A stretch of DNA of 64,000 bases from Micromussa lordhowensis (GCA_964020085.1 OZ026607.1:1630103-1694102), one strand, 5' to 3'. Positions 1 to 35,755 are shown, counted from the first letter of the stretch. Notes: generated by a model from the letters alone, not told the origin. A program made the numbers and translations.

Positions 1-14
1 CCGCCATTTTCTAG

Positions 15-24597
<24,583 letters not shown>

Positions 24598-26266
24598 ACC
24601 TCCCCTGTAGAACTGGATATCAACTATGGTGCATTCCCCCAGGGGGGATCTCAAATCCCCACCGGGAAAATTATATCTAGCATAACGTAGCCAATGTAGA
24701 AATGTAGTCTGTTGAAAATCGTATTAATTTCGGGTTTATTATATTATAGTGCTTCATTTTCAACTTTTGTAGCTGTAACGTGATGAGTTGAAAGTATTTA
24801 AATGAAAGAATTAAGCCCGAGTTTACCATTTCAACTAAACTGGGGTATTTGTCCTGTGATCTCCAAGAGCTAATATTTTTTGGATTCTATTAAAAAAGGC
24901 TGATTGAATAAACTAAAAGATATGAAGGAGCAGTGCCACGATAGAATCGGAGAAGAGACTAGGTCCAAGGTGACACGTGAATGGAATGTAGAAATGCGGC
25001 CTTCTGATTGGTCCGTGTGGTCATGTGTTCGATCTTCGTCTCTGTTGGTTGAGCCCTATGTCAACCTCTTTCTCGTGATACACATAGAAAATTACCTTCA
25101 AATCAAAGGAATGTTCAAATAATCGTTTATAAAGGTGAAAAAAATACCGAAAAGGGAACATTAAGCGAAAAAGGAACAAGGAATGTTAGGAAGATCGAGA
25201 AGGATTGCGGACAACGGATTTTAAAAGGATGCCTCGGTCGTGGTAACTTTACTTGGGTCGTCACGCGACACTTCTCTCCACGCGTTGCGTGACAATCCAA
25301 ATGAAGGCTGCGAAGGAGCCTGGGGCTGTGCGTGGTAAACCCTTGAAAATTTATTTGGAATCTTTTTTTGAAAGTTTTGCACCGGGTGCTTCATCTGTAA
25401 ATAAGACGGTACTGTCAGATAAATGACAATTGTTCGTTTTCGTTCGAGGAACACTATGTTTCATTTTTATAGTGAAAGATCTCAACCCTTGTGATAGTTA
25501 TCCACTGTTTTTCGCTGTTCAAAGTGGTCTTAAAACGAAATGAAATCTCTAATATTTCACTGAAACAAAAATACAAACTATAAGCCGTGAACAATTGGTC
25601 AAGATTTAGACGGATTTTCTGTTCACGTTTGACTAGAAAAGAGTATTTTGACATTACAATACAAGCTAACTAAGAGTAGATCATATTTTCGAAATGCTTA
25701 TCTTTAATAAACTAGGAAAACTGTAAACGTTTAAATAATGAATAGGTAATACACTGTGAAATGTCATTTTTTAATTTTTGCATAAATTTTTCTAGAATTC
25801 CTGAGTCACTTTTGATGAATGTCAATAACTATTGACTTTTTTTAATTAATGTACAATAAATCAGTTTGGGCAACATATTTTTACTGATAATATGTACATA
25901 GCAGTGGCAGTTAGCTAATACAATAAACGTTTAATTCAAACCGTGATTTTGTTGTTTTGAAGAGTATATATTATATTCTGGAGACCAAAGAATTTGTCTC
26001 CGTGTCGCCTCTGCTGGGAGACTAAGTACAAGCGTTCAGCACTAAGATTTCAGGGATTGTTTCGGTTTCTAACGCCAGCTATGATTGGTTAATGTTTACC
26101 TTTGAACACACCTATTCCCAGCCTGCTTGGGTTTCTTAAAGTCACTGGCATGGCAAGTTCATCCTTTGTATTGTCTCACAGTCGACAAGGAAGTCCTTGC
26201 TGCAAACAGATTCACACTCAGTCCTCTTCCACAATGCGCCAGAGGAGCTTTCCGGTTAAGCCTATC

Positions 26267-26361
26267 GTCCACACTAATTCGTCGCCAAAACGGAGCTTTT
26301 CGAATACGCTCTTCAGATCAGAGGAATTTGAAAACGCCGGCATTGCGTTTAAGTGTGGACG
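26267..26361. mobile_element. Small inverted-repeat element with CGTCCACACTAA ends
   Basis: CGTCCACACTAATTCGTCGC on the left faces GTTTAAGTGTGGACGG on the right. Inside are CGGAGCTTTTCGAATACGC and GAGGAATTTGAAAACGCCGG. A related half (TTTTCAAATTTCTCCGGCGT, then GGTATGGACAG) occurs at about 26751-26781, so the tandem repeat between may have grown inside a larger copy. Confidence 0.5.
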
Positions 26362-26392
26362 GAAAATAATTTAAAAACCGGAGCTTTTCGAA

Positions 26393-26690
26393 AACGATGT
26401 AGTGATGATAGTCGTGTAATTTCCCTGACCGAATTCTTCTCAAACACAAATCCAAAATGACTGGTGGTCGTTGCCTTTTTATAAAGGCCCATCAAAAACG
26501 GTGTAGTTATGATAGTCACGTAATTTCCCTGACCGAATTCTTCTCAAACACAAATCCAAAATGACTGGTGGTTGTTGCCTTTTTATAAAGGCCCATCAAA
26601 AACGGTGTAGTTATGATAGTCACGTAATTTCCCTGACCGAGTTCTACTCAAACACAAATCCAAAATGACTGGTGATTGTTGCCTTTTTAA
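26393..26690. repeat. 104-bp tandem repeat, about 2.8 copies
   Basis: The phrase GATAGTCRYGTAATTTCCCTG starts at 26407, 26511 and 26615, an exact 104-bp period. The copies also share GAATTCTTCTCAAACACAAA, TCCAAAATGACTGGTG and (first two) ATAAAGGCCCATCAAAAACG. Very few differences separate them, so the array is young. Confidence 0.85.
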
Positions 26691-27350
26691 ATTCCTCCGG
26701 CTTAGTTTGAACGGAAAACATTTGATGCGTTTCCAGAGTGATACAGCCGTTTTCAAATTTCTCCGGCGTGGTATGGACAGGGCCTCAATAATCATACACG
26801 TTAACCCAGATAACACTGAATTCAAGGTCGAGAGTGTAGGCGCCATGACTACCACTGCGTTGCTAAGGAATTCTTCATCTTCTTCACTTCATCAGGGACA
26901 AACCATCTAAAAAAAGTTCAGAAAAGCACTTTACGCTGGTACCTTGCTCAATACTAATGTAATATTATCTCTTTTATAACTTATTTAGTTATTTTTTTCA
27001 TTGTTCTTTCAGTTTTTATTAAAAACCTCAAGACTTTCGTTATACATAACTTTAAGGGGCACAATATTAGTTTACCTAGATGTGCCCCTCTCCTCTCCTT
27101 CCAATATACAATGTAATTCAATTTAAGTGTTATGCTCTGTATTGTGCGTTGTTTTTTTTCCTTTGTAAATTTTACCCGTTATGATATTACTATTTCTACG
27201 TTTCAGTTGCATAACTATGTACCACCTAGGGACTGGAGGAATAAAAATACATATATTAAAAAGGAATTCTTCATCAAACTATTATGCCGGTAACTTATGT
27301 TTTCCACAATTATCTCCAGATATTAGATCTGCAAAAACTTTGAATGCTCT

Positions 27351-27800
27351 TAAGGTCGCCCGAAACAGTTTCCAGTACTTTCCAAGATTTAGAGTTTGAT
27401 GGGTCTTTATAAGCACTCTATATCAGTTGATGTCAAAAAAATCATCAAAAACTTTCGAAAATTTAAGGTGGCTCTGAACCCCCTTCGCGGAATGTTTTTT
27501 AAACTTTACAAAAAAATGCATCTTATCATGCTGATTACAATTCCGATAATAAAAAAATGGGGGGTCACCGAGCTCGTTTTTGAGTTTTAAGCGCTTAAAG
27601 CTAAAATTAACGGTGTTTTTAGCAGGTCGTACTGTTGCTATGGTAACCTATTGAGCCACAAAATTGACAGCAACATGTTTACCAATGAATGGGTAGTTTT
27701 TTGATACCATGATTTTGACATCAACTGATACAGAGTGTTTATAATGGCCCATCAAACTCTAAGTCTTGAAAAGTACTGGAAACTGTTTCCAGCCACCTTA
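27351..27800. mobile_element. TTAA-flanked MITE with about 90-bp arms
   Basis: TTAA at 27350-27353 and 27798-27801 bracket an inverted repeat. The left arm has GAAACAGTTTCCAGTACTTT, TAGAGTTTGATGGG and ATCAGTTGATGTC. The right arm carries their complements in order, ending AAAGTACTGGAAACTGTTTCC at its outer edge. The interior is unique and non-coding. It interrupts a sequence with LINE-tail character (27040-28150). Confidence 0.65.
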
Positions 27801-28120
27801 AAACGAAGATAGGTAAATTAGATATACACTTATTGGTTGATGATGGCTGTAAGGGCTGTTCCCTCTACACATCTTAGTTAGATATTCTTATCATTTTTTT
27901 TTTTATTTCAGATTTTTAGCGACTGTCATTTACTTATATTATAGGCCTAGTAATTATTTGATTATTAGACTAATATGATAAGTACGAGATTTTTTATAAT
28001 ACTATTTGATATTTTACATAGTTTTAACAAAAATGGTTTTTTTTTATTATCTATTTAGTTTGTGTCCCAAATTAGTAGGGGATTATCCCCAGCTATGTGG
28101 CTCTGACACAAATAAAGTTT

Positions 28121-28152
28121 CTACTACTGCTACTACTACTACTACCACTACT
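28121..28152 (+). repeat. (CTA)n microsatellite after an AATAAAG tail
   Basis: CTCTGACACAAATAAAGTTT runs into CTACTACTGCTACTACTACT. An AATAAA followed by a trinucleotide run is the usual 3' end of a non-LTR element, so the sequence upstream may be a LINE 3' UTR. No reverse transcriptase frame remains. Confidence 0.6.
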
Positions 28153-28231
28153 AAAAAATATCCCCTCAGAGTTTATGTTAGACAACGTCATTTCCTCTGA
28201 AAATGGCATTGCTTTATTTCGCTAATGCAGG

Positions 28232-28456
28232 GCGCATGCGCATCTCACACACCGATATTAACAAGATGCCGCGCCAACAAAGCGTGATGCAAACAAGATA
28301 TCAAAGCCGTGATGCAGAGCGCAGATATCCTTATCATTCTAGACAGAAACACAGCCTTCCCGTCTTGACTCTCAAAGAAACTTTAAAAGCTTTTTCAATT
28401 TATAAATCCACTTTTCAAATAAGCTATTTTGTTTGCGCGTGCAAGAGCGCACGCGC
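28232..28456 (+). promoter_or_regulatory. Putative promoter with two NRF-1-type sites
   Basis: GCGCATGCGC at 28232-28241 and GCGCACGCGC at 28447-28456 both match the NRF-1 palindrome YGCGCAYGCGC. They lie 363 and 148 bp upstream of the SANT-gene ATG, in otherwise AT-rich DNA. AAAATGGC, a YY1-like word, is at 28200-28207. NRF-1 sites of this kind mark TATA-less housekeeping promoters in animals; use here is inference. Confidence 0.5.
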
Positions 28457-28594
28457 GTAAAAAATCGTTACTTTGGCGATTGTCTGACATCATTCTCATT
28501 TGTACATACATAACAAACATATGGCACGAGGAAAGTTTGCTGTAAACTTATTGGAGCATTAGTTGACTAAATACTCGTTTTTAATTGTTTGAAA

Positions 28595-31500
28595 ATGGAA
28601 GAAATCAAAGTTAAAAAGAAAGGGTAATTTGTTATAAAGTAATTTTTGCAGGCTGACAAGAAATTATACCAGGACAACTACATTGTTTTCACTCATTTAA
28701 ACTCTTGTAGGACGAGAAAGAGAAGGAATGCTAAAATCCACAAAAACGATATTCTCCAAACGAAGGCGACTGAGGAATGGGAGGCCTCGGTAAGTTTCAA
28801 AGCTATTTATCTTCGTTATACTTTGTCAACCGAAGAAAAAGTGTTGTTATTTTACTGTTTCTCTCTCAGCGATTAACTATGCTTATTTAAATCTTAGGAA
28901 ACAAAACCAAAGATAGAAAGGGTCTGTGCGCCAGCTGATTACAAAATAGTGGAGGGTAGGTATTAAATATATTTTCAAGAAAAGGTTAATCAAACTCATT
29001 GCAAAAGAAAAGACCGATGATTTGATATTATAAGCTGCTCAGTTCTTTATGTGATCTTGTGGCTGTGAGTTCTTTACAAAATTTAGGATTATGGTAATTT
29101 TTTTACAAAGGTCGTAACCTTGTTTGTGGAAAAATGACAAAACGCGTGTTGCGAGTTTGTTGCTCCTTCAAAAATTGAACTAGTCTATGACACCTCGAAA
29201 CAGCATAAAAGAGACAACGATAAACATTGAGGTCCAACATGTCGACGGAATTTTCACCCTGTCTGTCATCACTGAAACTTACCCCTCAACCTTCAAACAG
29301 CCACAAATTTAACCCTCAGAAATTAAAGCTATATTCAGTTTACTCGTTTACGCTAACTTTCCAAGATTAAACTCCATGGGTCTCGGAATAGATCTTTTCT
29401 GTGGGTAGAAAGATAACCGTCAAGCCCTGAAACTAATACTGGGGACAGTTGGCAACGTGATTTGGTACTGCTTCTCGAGGCGCTACCTGTCACTCAGGCA
29501 GTGGTTAAAACTTAGACGTCTTATAAATGTGATTCAGGTTAAAAAGAATTGGTTAGCTTTTCCTAGCAACTTCATTTAGTCGAATGTCCACAGTTGCAAT
29601 TACGCTGAATTGTCGACTTGTGGTGCAGCAACATCTTGCACAAACAATCTTGCACAATCTACTTTGCTCGACATGTTTTCGGAATTTATACTACGGTAGT
29701 TAGCCTAGTTTAAGGCTCGGACTCACTCCAACATTGCCCGCAGCATTGTACCCCCAAAATACATACAACAGCTTGTGTCTAGCTCTGATTCTACCTCTGA
29801 ATATTCGTGCCATTTTACTCGCAACAGTGTCGAGGTAAAACGGCAAAAGGATACATTGCGCGACAAGTTGCAACGCTCTGCAATAACACTAGTTTTCAAC
29901 TCGCCGTACAAAATTGCTGTATTAATTGGCCTTAATTAAAGCTAGACTAGTGATCGAAATCCTCTATAGAACAAAGAATTAATATTTGTGTTGTTATTTA
30001 GAGCTCATTGAAGATCCAATCAATGAAGAGAGGGAGAGAAGACGAAGAGCTATTGACAAGTGGACGGAAGAATCTCATGAAGAATTCGCTAATGGGTAAA
30101 AGCAGATTAAGTTATCGCTTGCTTTTCTTTTCTGAGTTACTAATTTTTTCTGTTTCAGTTTCTTATATAGTGATCATCCTTTTATGTTTTACTTGATTTG
30201 CAGTTTGGCAAGACATGGGAAAAGATTCCGTACGCTAGCTGACCCTCTCCCAGACATTGTACGTATGTCGCTTCACTAATTCCAAAAAGATGAATTTTCG
30301 AGTGTTAGCCTTTCGTCAAAGCGATTTGACGAAAACTGACTATCGATGGAAAACGTCCGGTCTTCGAATTTGCGCGGGAGATAAATTTATGATGCAAATG
30401 ATTTAAGCAATAGAGCACTTTTTCCGTGTTTATATACCTCATCTAAACACGAGGAGGGCTGGGAGAATTCGGGACAGTTATGCAAACCCTCGACTTTGTC
30501 TCGGGTTTGCATAACTTTCGAGAATTCTCCCAACCCTCCGAGTGTTTAGATGAGGCTATATAAACACGGAAAAAGTGCTCTGTTGCTTCTATAAAAGAAT
30601 TCTCAAAAATACGCGCGAATCTAAAACGTCACAACCGTGTTAACATACTCTCATCTAAACACACCTATCGACCAATAAGAGCACGCGTAGTGGCTCAGTT
30701 ATTTTATAAATAAAATTACAGTTAATGATACACTTAACAGTTTTCACTGAGACGGAATATAACATCTTCATACATTTTATAAAATTTCCGGGGGCACTTC
30801 TGATCTAATGCAGCTGTGGAAAAATGAATGAATGAAAAAAATTATTGGAAAAAGTTAGACATCAGGGGGTGCTTACCATTTACAAAAACCATCCAGTTGG
30901 AAATTTCAGGCATAAACGTTAAACAATTAAATCTGACGTTGCGGGAGAGGGAATAACTATAAAGTATATCCAAATCAGCTAGAGAGACTTAAAAGAGCAG
31001 TAAGATAGCATCATCTCAAATCACAACCCATATTTTCTGAAGCTTCCCAAATGGAATGGCGTGAACCATTTGATTTTCCAGCTGGAATTTCCGGTTTTCC
31101 CATGTAAATGGTAAGTACCCCAGACAAGAGTCTTAACAATCAAAACGTGAATGAAAGTAAGATCAATACAATTAAAAATCTACACAAGTTTAAAAATGTG
31201 TCTGTTCCTAAACGAGGTTTTGTATCTCTCAGGACGTTTTTAATTATCTGAGGAATTTAGAGTTCATGCCCCGGCCCTTTTTCTTAGTATTCTTGACCGT
31301 TTTAGCGACGACAAATCTTGAAGTGGGCCGGGTGGTCTTTCGATTGGGTGAAAAACATCAGCCAAGAGGCAATGTATGCCTTGTCTTCAAGCTTCTTCAC
31401 TAGTGCCCGCTTTGAATCGTTTTTGCTTAGTTCTCTTGTCCTGTGGCTTTCTAAACTTGCCAACAAAACAAATATACAAGCGTCTCTACAATACCGCCAT

Positions 31501-32774
31501 CTACCTTTCATTTTATTTAACGATGATTCTACGTCACCTATCGTGTGCCCTGTGAGTTCTAAGGAGAGCGTTCAGGCCCCGAAGTGATGAGACAAAAACA
31601 AGTCCAAATGACTGCCTTTGGAAACTAGCTGCTCGCTAAACACTAAACAGGAATATCAACGGAGCAACCCTATTATTACTTGGATTTTAGTTTCATCTGC
31701 GGAGGTCATTACCATGGGCATTTCGCAGACGATCGGTCCACAAGCCAGTCGTCCTACTTTTTAGTTGCTGCTACACCGTGTTGACGAGACCTGAACCAGG
31801 TCGAAACAGCTGCGCACGATTGCAATTCTTGGCTTTCAGTTTGGACTCTACCATGTCATTGTACCGTTAAGCTTTCTACGTAGTAATTAGCCTTGCCTCA
31901 TTGTTATCTTTCTATTTTTGGCTGATCGGATCTTTTATAGTTCCTACGTATACCAGCAGCATTTTCGTTTGCGGTCCATTGCATCATTGTATCTATTATT
32001 TAAAATGATTCTTGCCTGATGTCATTGGTCTACATTCGGTACTGAACGGACAGTGTTTTGATTTGTTTTTGATTTGTTTCGTTTGTGTTGTTTCAGACAG
32101 TTGCAGACTGTGTTGAACATTATTACATGACCAAGCCCTTTGACTTTGACTTTCACGAGGTAAGCGAGAATTAGTAGGTCCCAGTATGGTCGAGTTAATA
32201 TGGACTGAAACATGTCTGTTGTTGAGATCAGTCGAGCAAACGGTAGTGCAGTTTTTGACTGATCGCATTGAGCCTTACGATGTAATGGCACCAGTCTCAA
32301 TGTAATGCCCAAAATACGCTCATTACAATTACTGGGTAGACAGATATTGAATGTTGTTTACCAAGAACTGCAAAAATAGATATTATTATTCCGGGAAGAC
32401 TTCCATATAAAATGGACGGGGGGGGGGGGTGCTCGTCGTATCTTTTAGGGGTGAGAAAGTGGTGTTAGGGTGTTCAGCCTCGTGGGAACTCCCCTCTTAC
32501 GCAGTTGTTTTTGCTTTTATTGCTCTCCAAGATTTTTTTTATTTCAAGAATGTTTCTCTTGACTTATCGACTTTGTGTTGTGATTACTCAGTGGAAAGCT
32601 CACGAAAAGGCCAAAGACGAGGGTTTGGAGCCTTCATCCAAGGACCACGAGGAAACTCAATCTACAATTCTCTCCGAGCCCCAAGTTAGCTCCCCAGTGT
32701 GTGAACGTCAAGAAGGAACGGAAAATGAAGATCTAGTAGAACCAGCGGGATCTGATATAATTATAATAGATTGA
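28595..32774 (+). CDS. SANT-domain protein, 186 residues, 7 exons
   Basis: Exons 28595-28623, 28711-28789, 28898-28955, 30002-30095, 30204-30258, 32097-32159 and 32592-32774 join in phase to 187 codons including stop. The N terminus is short and basic (MEEIKVKKKG, then TRKRRNAK). The centre is acidic and then Arg-rich (NEERERRRRAIDKW). Residues from that Trp onward form a SANT/Myb-like helix set: W-T-E-E...F-A-N-G-L-A-R-H-G-K-R-F, then TVADCVEHYYMTKPFDF. That matches the pattern W..EE...F..GL..HGK.F......KTV.DCVE.YY of MIER, MTA, RCOR and TRERF1-type SANT domains, which bind histone tails or HDACs. There is no ELM2 domain. The C-terminal 60 residues are acidic, low complexity, and end SDIIIID. 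I do not recognise a specific orthologue. The ATG is the first in a good context. Confidence 0.78.
30406..30704. mobile_element. Fold-back MITE, copy 2 (complete)
   Basis: The left arm AGCAATAGAGCACTTTTTCC with ACCTCATCTAAACACGAGG faces GTGTTTAGATGAGGC and CGGAAAAAGTGCTCTGTTGC. The inner arms AACTTTCGAGAATTCTCCC and GGGAGAATTCGGGACAGTTA pair too. A tail with CGCGCGAATCTAAAACGTCA and CTCATCTAAACACAC follows. Close to copy 1 at 21020-21280. Confidence 0.75.
31000..32096. other. SANT-gene intron 5, rest of it
   Basis: The intron runs 30259-32096. Apart from the MITE at 30406-30704 I see no repeat structure, RNA gene or coding frame with family features. The overlapping + and - frames near 31302-31587 have no homology I recognise. 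Confidence 0.5.
32405..32510 (+). repeat. Fragment of a G-rich dispersed repeat
   Basis: A G run is followed by TGCTCGTCGTATCTTTTAGG, GGTGAGAAAGTGGTG and GGGTGTTCAGCCT. This parallels 35990-36062 (GGGTACTCGTCACAACTTTT, then AAATGGTCTTGGTACC and GGTTGTTCAGCC), which is part of the better preserved element at 35964-36207. Confidence 0.5.
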
Positions 32775-32810
32775 CAATCAGCATATAATTCTTACTCTAA
32801 GAGGATCACG

Positions 32811-32816
32811 AATAAA
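32811..32816 (+). terminator. Poly(A) signal of the SANT gene
   Basis: AATAAA lies 37 bp after the stop codon ending at 32774 and is the first canonical hexamer downstream. Cleavage would fall near 32830, about 110 bp before the PDE12 ATG. Confidence 0.6.
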
Positions 32817-32938
32817 AACATACAGAAACACTATTTTTGCCTACTTTCTTTTTTTTGACCCGTACAGGGGAGGGGAGGGCAGATATACACCGGCTTACAC
32901 CTGATGATGCAATCCAGCCCAGTCCCTTTCCATTTAAA

Positions 32939-34801
32939 ATGAGTCGCCTTGTTGGTTTCGTCAGGGTACTTTCATCAACGCAACTATTGCACTTGAGAAC
33001 ATCGTGTTTGTCTCGTTATTTTACGTCCAAAATGCCGATAGCAGCTGTTAGAAGTGTTGAAGAAGAAGACTTTTTGACGATTTCCTTCTCTCATGAAGGA
33101 AAACAACGGAAAATGCAACGAAGCAAGAGTGAGATCTTGTCGAAGGCGTTGACGAGGATAGAACTGTCTTCAAAGAAGAAAGCGAAAAAGGCGAAAAAGA
33201 ACGTTGAATGCAACGCAACTGGTGATACAGAGGAAGGCAATGCAACTCTTTGGTTGAACGGTGAACTGGTTGATTCAAGCCTTACCAACGAGATTGCCTG
33301 GCAAGACGGGGCAACGTTGAACATCGGAGCTGAAACATTCACCGTAGAAGTAAATCCACCAACAGTCAAATCTCTGTTGCTCCCTGATAATATCATGTCA
33401 GGATTTCCTGTGATGCCTTATCTTGAGCTGGAATTTGGTGAAAAGCAGTACTGTCGCTACAAATGGTACAAATCAACAAATGACGGCGATGAACAAGCAA
33501 GTTCTATCCCTGCCTCCGCCAAGGAAATTTTGAACTGGGAGGAAGTTGGAAACGAGTTTCTATACACTCCCTCAATATTGGATGTTGGCTGTTACCTTAA
33601 ACTGGCTTGTGCACCAGGGAATGGCAGGAGAGCCAGTGATGTGATGTCGGAAATGACAAGTTCCTCGACGGTAGCAGCAGGGCCAGGGTATTGTCCCTTT
33701 GATTCCCGTCATATGTACACTAAAAAACAAACTACTGATTGCAGCACGTTCCGGGTTGTGTCCTACAACATTCTCGCTGACAATTATGTTAAGGATGAGT
33801 TTGCACAAAAAGTTCTATTTCCTTATTGTCCACCATATGCTATGGACATCAGCTATCGTCAACAGCTATTACTTAAGGAAATTCCTGGCTATAATGCTGA
33901 CCTAATATGCCTTCAAGAGTGTGGGCTCAAATTATTCCAGAATAATTTGCAACCAGCTCTTGAGACTATGGGTTTTGAAGGTCTTATGAGGTGTAAAGGC
34001 GAAGAAGTACCTGAAGGAGAAGCCACGTTCTTCCGGAAGAGCAAGTTTTCTTTGATCAGTCAGCATGATATTGTTTTAAAAGAAGCTCTTCTTAATGATC
34101 CAGCTCAAGCAGTGGTTTTAGATCACGTGTCAGCGATACCAATTTTACTGGAAACTTTGACAAAAAGGAACACAGTTGTACAGTTGTCACTTCTCAAAGT
34201 CCTTGGTTTTGAGAAGCAGTATCTCTGTCTAGTTAACACACACCTCTACTACAAGCCTACTTATCCTCAAATAAGATTGCTTCAGGGTGCCATTATTTTG
34301 AATCACATTCACAAAGTTATTTCACAGTTTTGCCCAGGAGATGCTGATGAAGGTGTGAATGTTCATGCTGGTGCAGACCATGTATCCCCCCAGGTAGCTA
34401 ATGACAGAAGGCATGCTGACCCTCAGGTAGCTGTATTATTCTGCGGTGATTTCAACAGTGGCCCGAGAACTGGCATGGTTGAACTCCTCACAACAGGCCG
34501 CATTGACTCCACACATCGTGACTGGACATTATGTGAAGACAAGGAGGAACACTGCACAACGTTGTCCATCAGCCATGATTTGGATCTTTTCTCTGCCTGT
34601 GGTTTTCCAACATTCACAAACTACACTGGAGGTTTCAAAGGGACTCTGGACTACATTTTTGCTGATAAAAATTATCTAGAATTAGAATCTGTTGTTCCTC
34701 TACCAAGTGAAAATGACCTCTCTTCCCATCTGGCTTTGCCATCAGTTGTGATGCCATCAGATCATTTAGCTTTAGTCTGTGATGTTAAGTGGAAATTGTG
34801 A
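32939..34801 (+). CDS. PDE12: PDE12, mitochondrial 2',5'-phosphodiesterase / poly(A) exonuclease
   Basis: A single uninterrupted frame encodes 620 residues, near the length of vertebrate PDE12. The family degrades 2',5'-oligoadenylate and trims poly(A) on mitochondrial RNAs in the matrix. The N terminus (MSRLVGFVRVLSSTQLLHLR...) is Arg-rich, Ser/Leu-rich and free of acidic residues: a good mitochondrial presequence, which is why this ATG is preferred over the in-frame one at 32837, which adds 34 residues beginning within about 21 bp of the upstream poly(A) signal. Residues 66-90 are Lys-rich. The C-terminal half is an EEP (exonuclease-endonuclease-phosphatase) domain: VVSYNILADNYV (Asn277), LICLQECG (Glu327), CGDFNSGP (Asp504, Asn506), PSDHLALV (Asp608, His609); all catalytic motifs are intact. 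No introns. ATG is 164 bp after the upstream stop codon. Confidence 0.95.
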   Translation: MSRLVGFVRVLSSTQLLHLRTSCLSRYFTSKMPIAAVRSVEEEDFLTISFSHEGKQRKMQRSKSEILSKALTRIELSSKKKAKKAKKNVECNATGDTEEGNATLWLNGELVDSSLTNEIAWQDGATLNIGAETFTVEVNPPTVKSLLLPDNIMSGFPVMPYLELEFGEKQYCRYKWYKSTNDGDEQASSIPASAKEILNWEEVGNEFLYTPSILDVGCYLKLACAPGNGRRASDVMSEMTSSSTVAAGPGYCPFDSRHMYTKKQTTDCSTFRVVSYNILADNYVKDEFAQKVLFPYCPPYAMDISYRQQLLLKEIPGYNADLICLQECGLKLFQNNLQPALETMGFEGLMRCKGEEVPEGEATFFRKSKFSLISQHDIVLKEALLNDPAQAVVLDHVSAIPILLETLTKRNTVVQLSLLKVLGFEKQYLCLVNTHLYYKPTYPQIRLLQGAIILNHIHKVISQFCPGDADEGVNVHAGADHVSPQVANDRRHADPQVAVLFCGDFNSGPRTGMVELLTTGRIDSTHRDWTLCEDKEEHCTTLSISHDLDLFSACGFPTFTNYTGGFKGTLDYIFADKNYLELESVVPLPSENDLSSHLALPSVVMPSDHLALVCDVKWKL

Positions 34802-35624
34802 ATAGAGCCCACCAAAGCTTCAATTTACAATGTATAAAGGATATTTTATTAGTCAGAATTGGTCAACACCAGTGTAATATTAGCAGACAAAAAAAAGGCT
34901 ATAGACTGCTCTCTTGCTGGGAGATTTTAATGGTTAGGGCTGATTACCAGTAGTTACATTTGTGCCCTCACTAATATTTTGTAAGTGCATTGAGATTTTG
35001 CCCACTAACTTTTGCCTTCGGGTGACTGGAAAAACTTACTTTTCTTGTATAAGCTTAAGTGCTGGGCACGCAGGATTTCATGGTTAGGAACCTTTAGGCT
35101 CCTCATAATTTTCCTCAGACCACAGTCTTTCATGAGAAACAGTCACATTACAGAAAACTAAGTAGTGTGCTTAACATCATTTAACAGATACAGGTTAAAC
35201 TTTAACCCTGGTTATGCTGTAATGGTCCACCATTCTACCCAGTGAAAGTACTAAATGCTCCCAGTTGCTTTGTGCTACAGAGACCTAAGTTAATCAATTG
35301 CATTGATGATGAGCTAAGATGGTAGCAAACTTTACCATTTCACCCTGGGTGTCCGAGCCCTAAACACTCACTTACGATTTGGGATACCAGCCTTGTAGAG
35401 ATGTAACCCACTCTATCATTTTTCCCCTCTTTATTTTCATTCTGTATTGTGTATTAGTAGTGACACAGCAAACTGAATATATTTCTAAGGTAATGATATC
35501 TGTAGATATGTAACCAAAATGCCAACAATCCAGCTAAACTTAATGAAGTAAGAATTGCCACAGATGAATGTCTCTTCAAGATAGAAAACCTGCAACAAAT
35601 TAGTGATCACTGTCATCTCACTTG

Positions 35625-35755
35625 TGGGAGGTGTGGTGGGCTCATGGTTAGTGCACTCGACTCCGGAGTGAGCGGTCTTGGGCTCAAGCCCTTGCCGGGG
35701 ACATTGTGTTGTGTTCTTGGGAAAGACACTTTACTTTCACGGTGCCTCTCAAACC
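35625..35755 (+). mobile_element. tRNA-derived SINE, 5' part
   Basis: GGGCTCATGGTTAGTGCACT carries the A-box region and GGGCTCAAGCCCTTGCC the B-box position. The body GGGGACATTGTGTTGTGTTC then matches the copy at 23491-23748. It is truncated after GGTGCCTCTC. Confidence 0.7.

Larger units (their letters stand above)
24598..28594. other. Intergenic region between MAP4K and SANT genes
   Basis: No frame here has recognisable homology or exon-like splice borders. The 5' part should contain the MAP4K 3' UTR: AATAAA overlaps the stop codon at 24593-24598, and others occur at 24907-24912 and 25707-25712. The rest holds the repeats listed separately (26393-26690, 27351-27800, 28121-28152). The last 400 bp probably contain the promoter of the next gene. 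Confidence 0.6.

Noticed and set aside
32837..32938. Upstream in-frame ATG as the PDE12 start
   Set aside because: It lies at the expected cleavage site of the upstream gene, and the extra 34 residues do not resemble a presequence, while the ATG at 32939 opens one.
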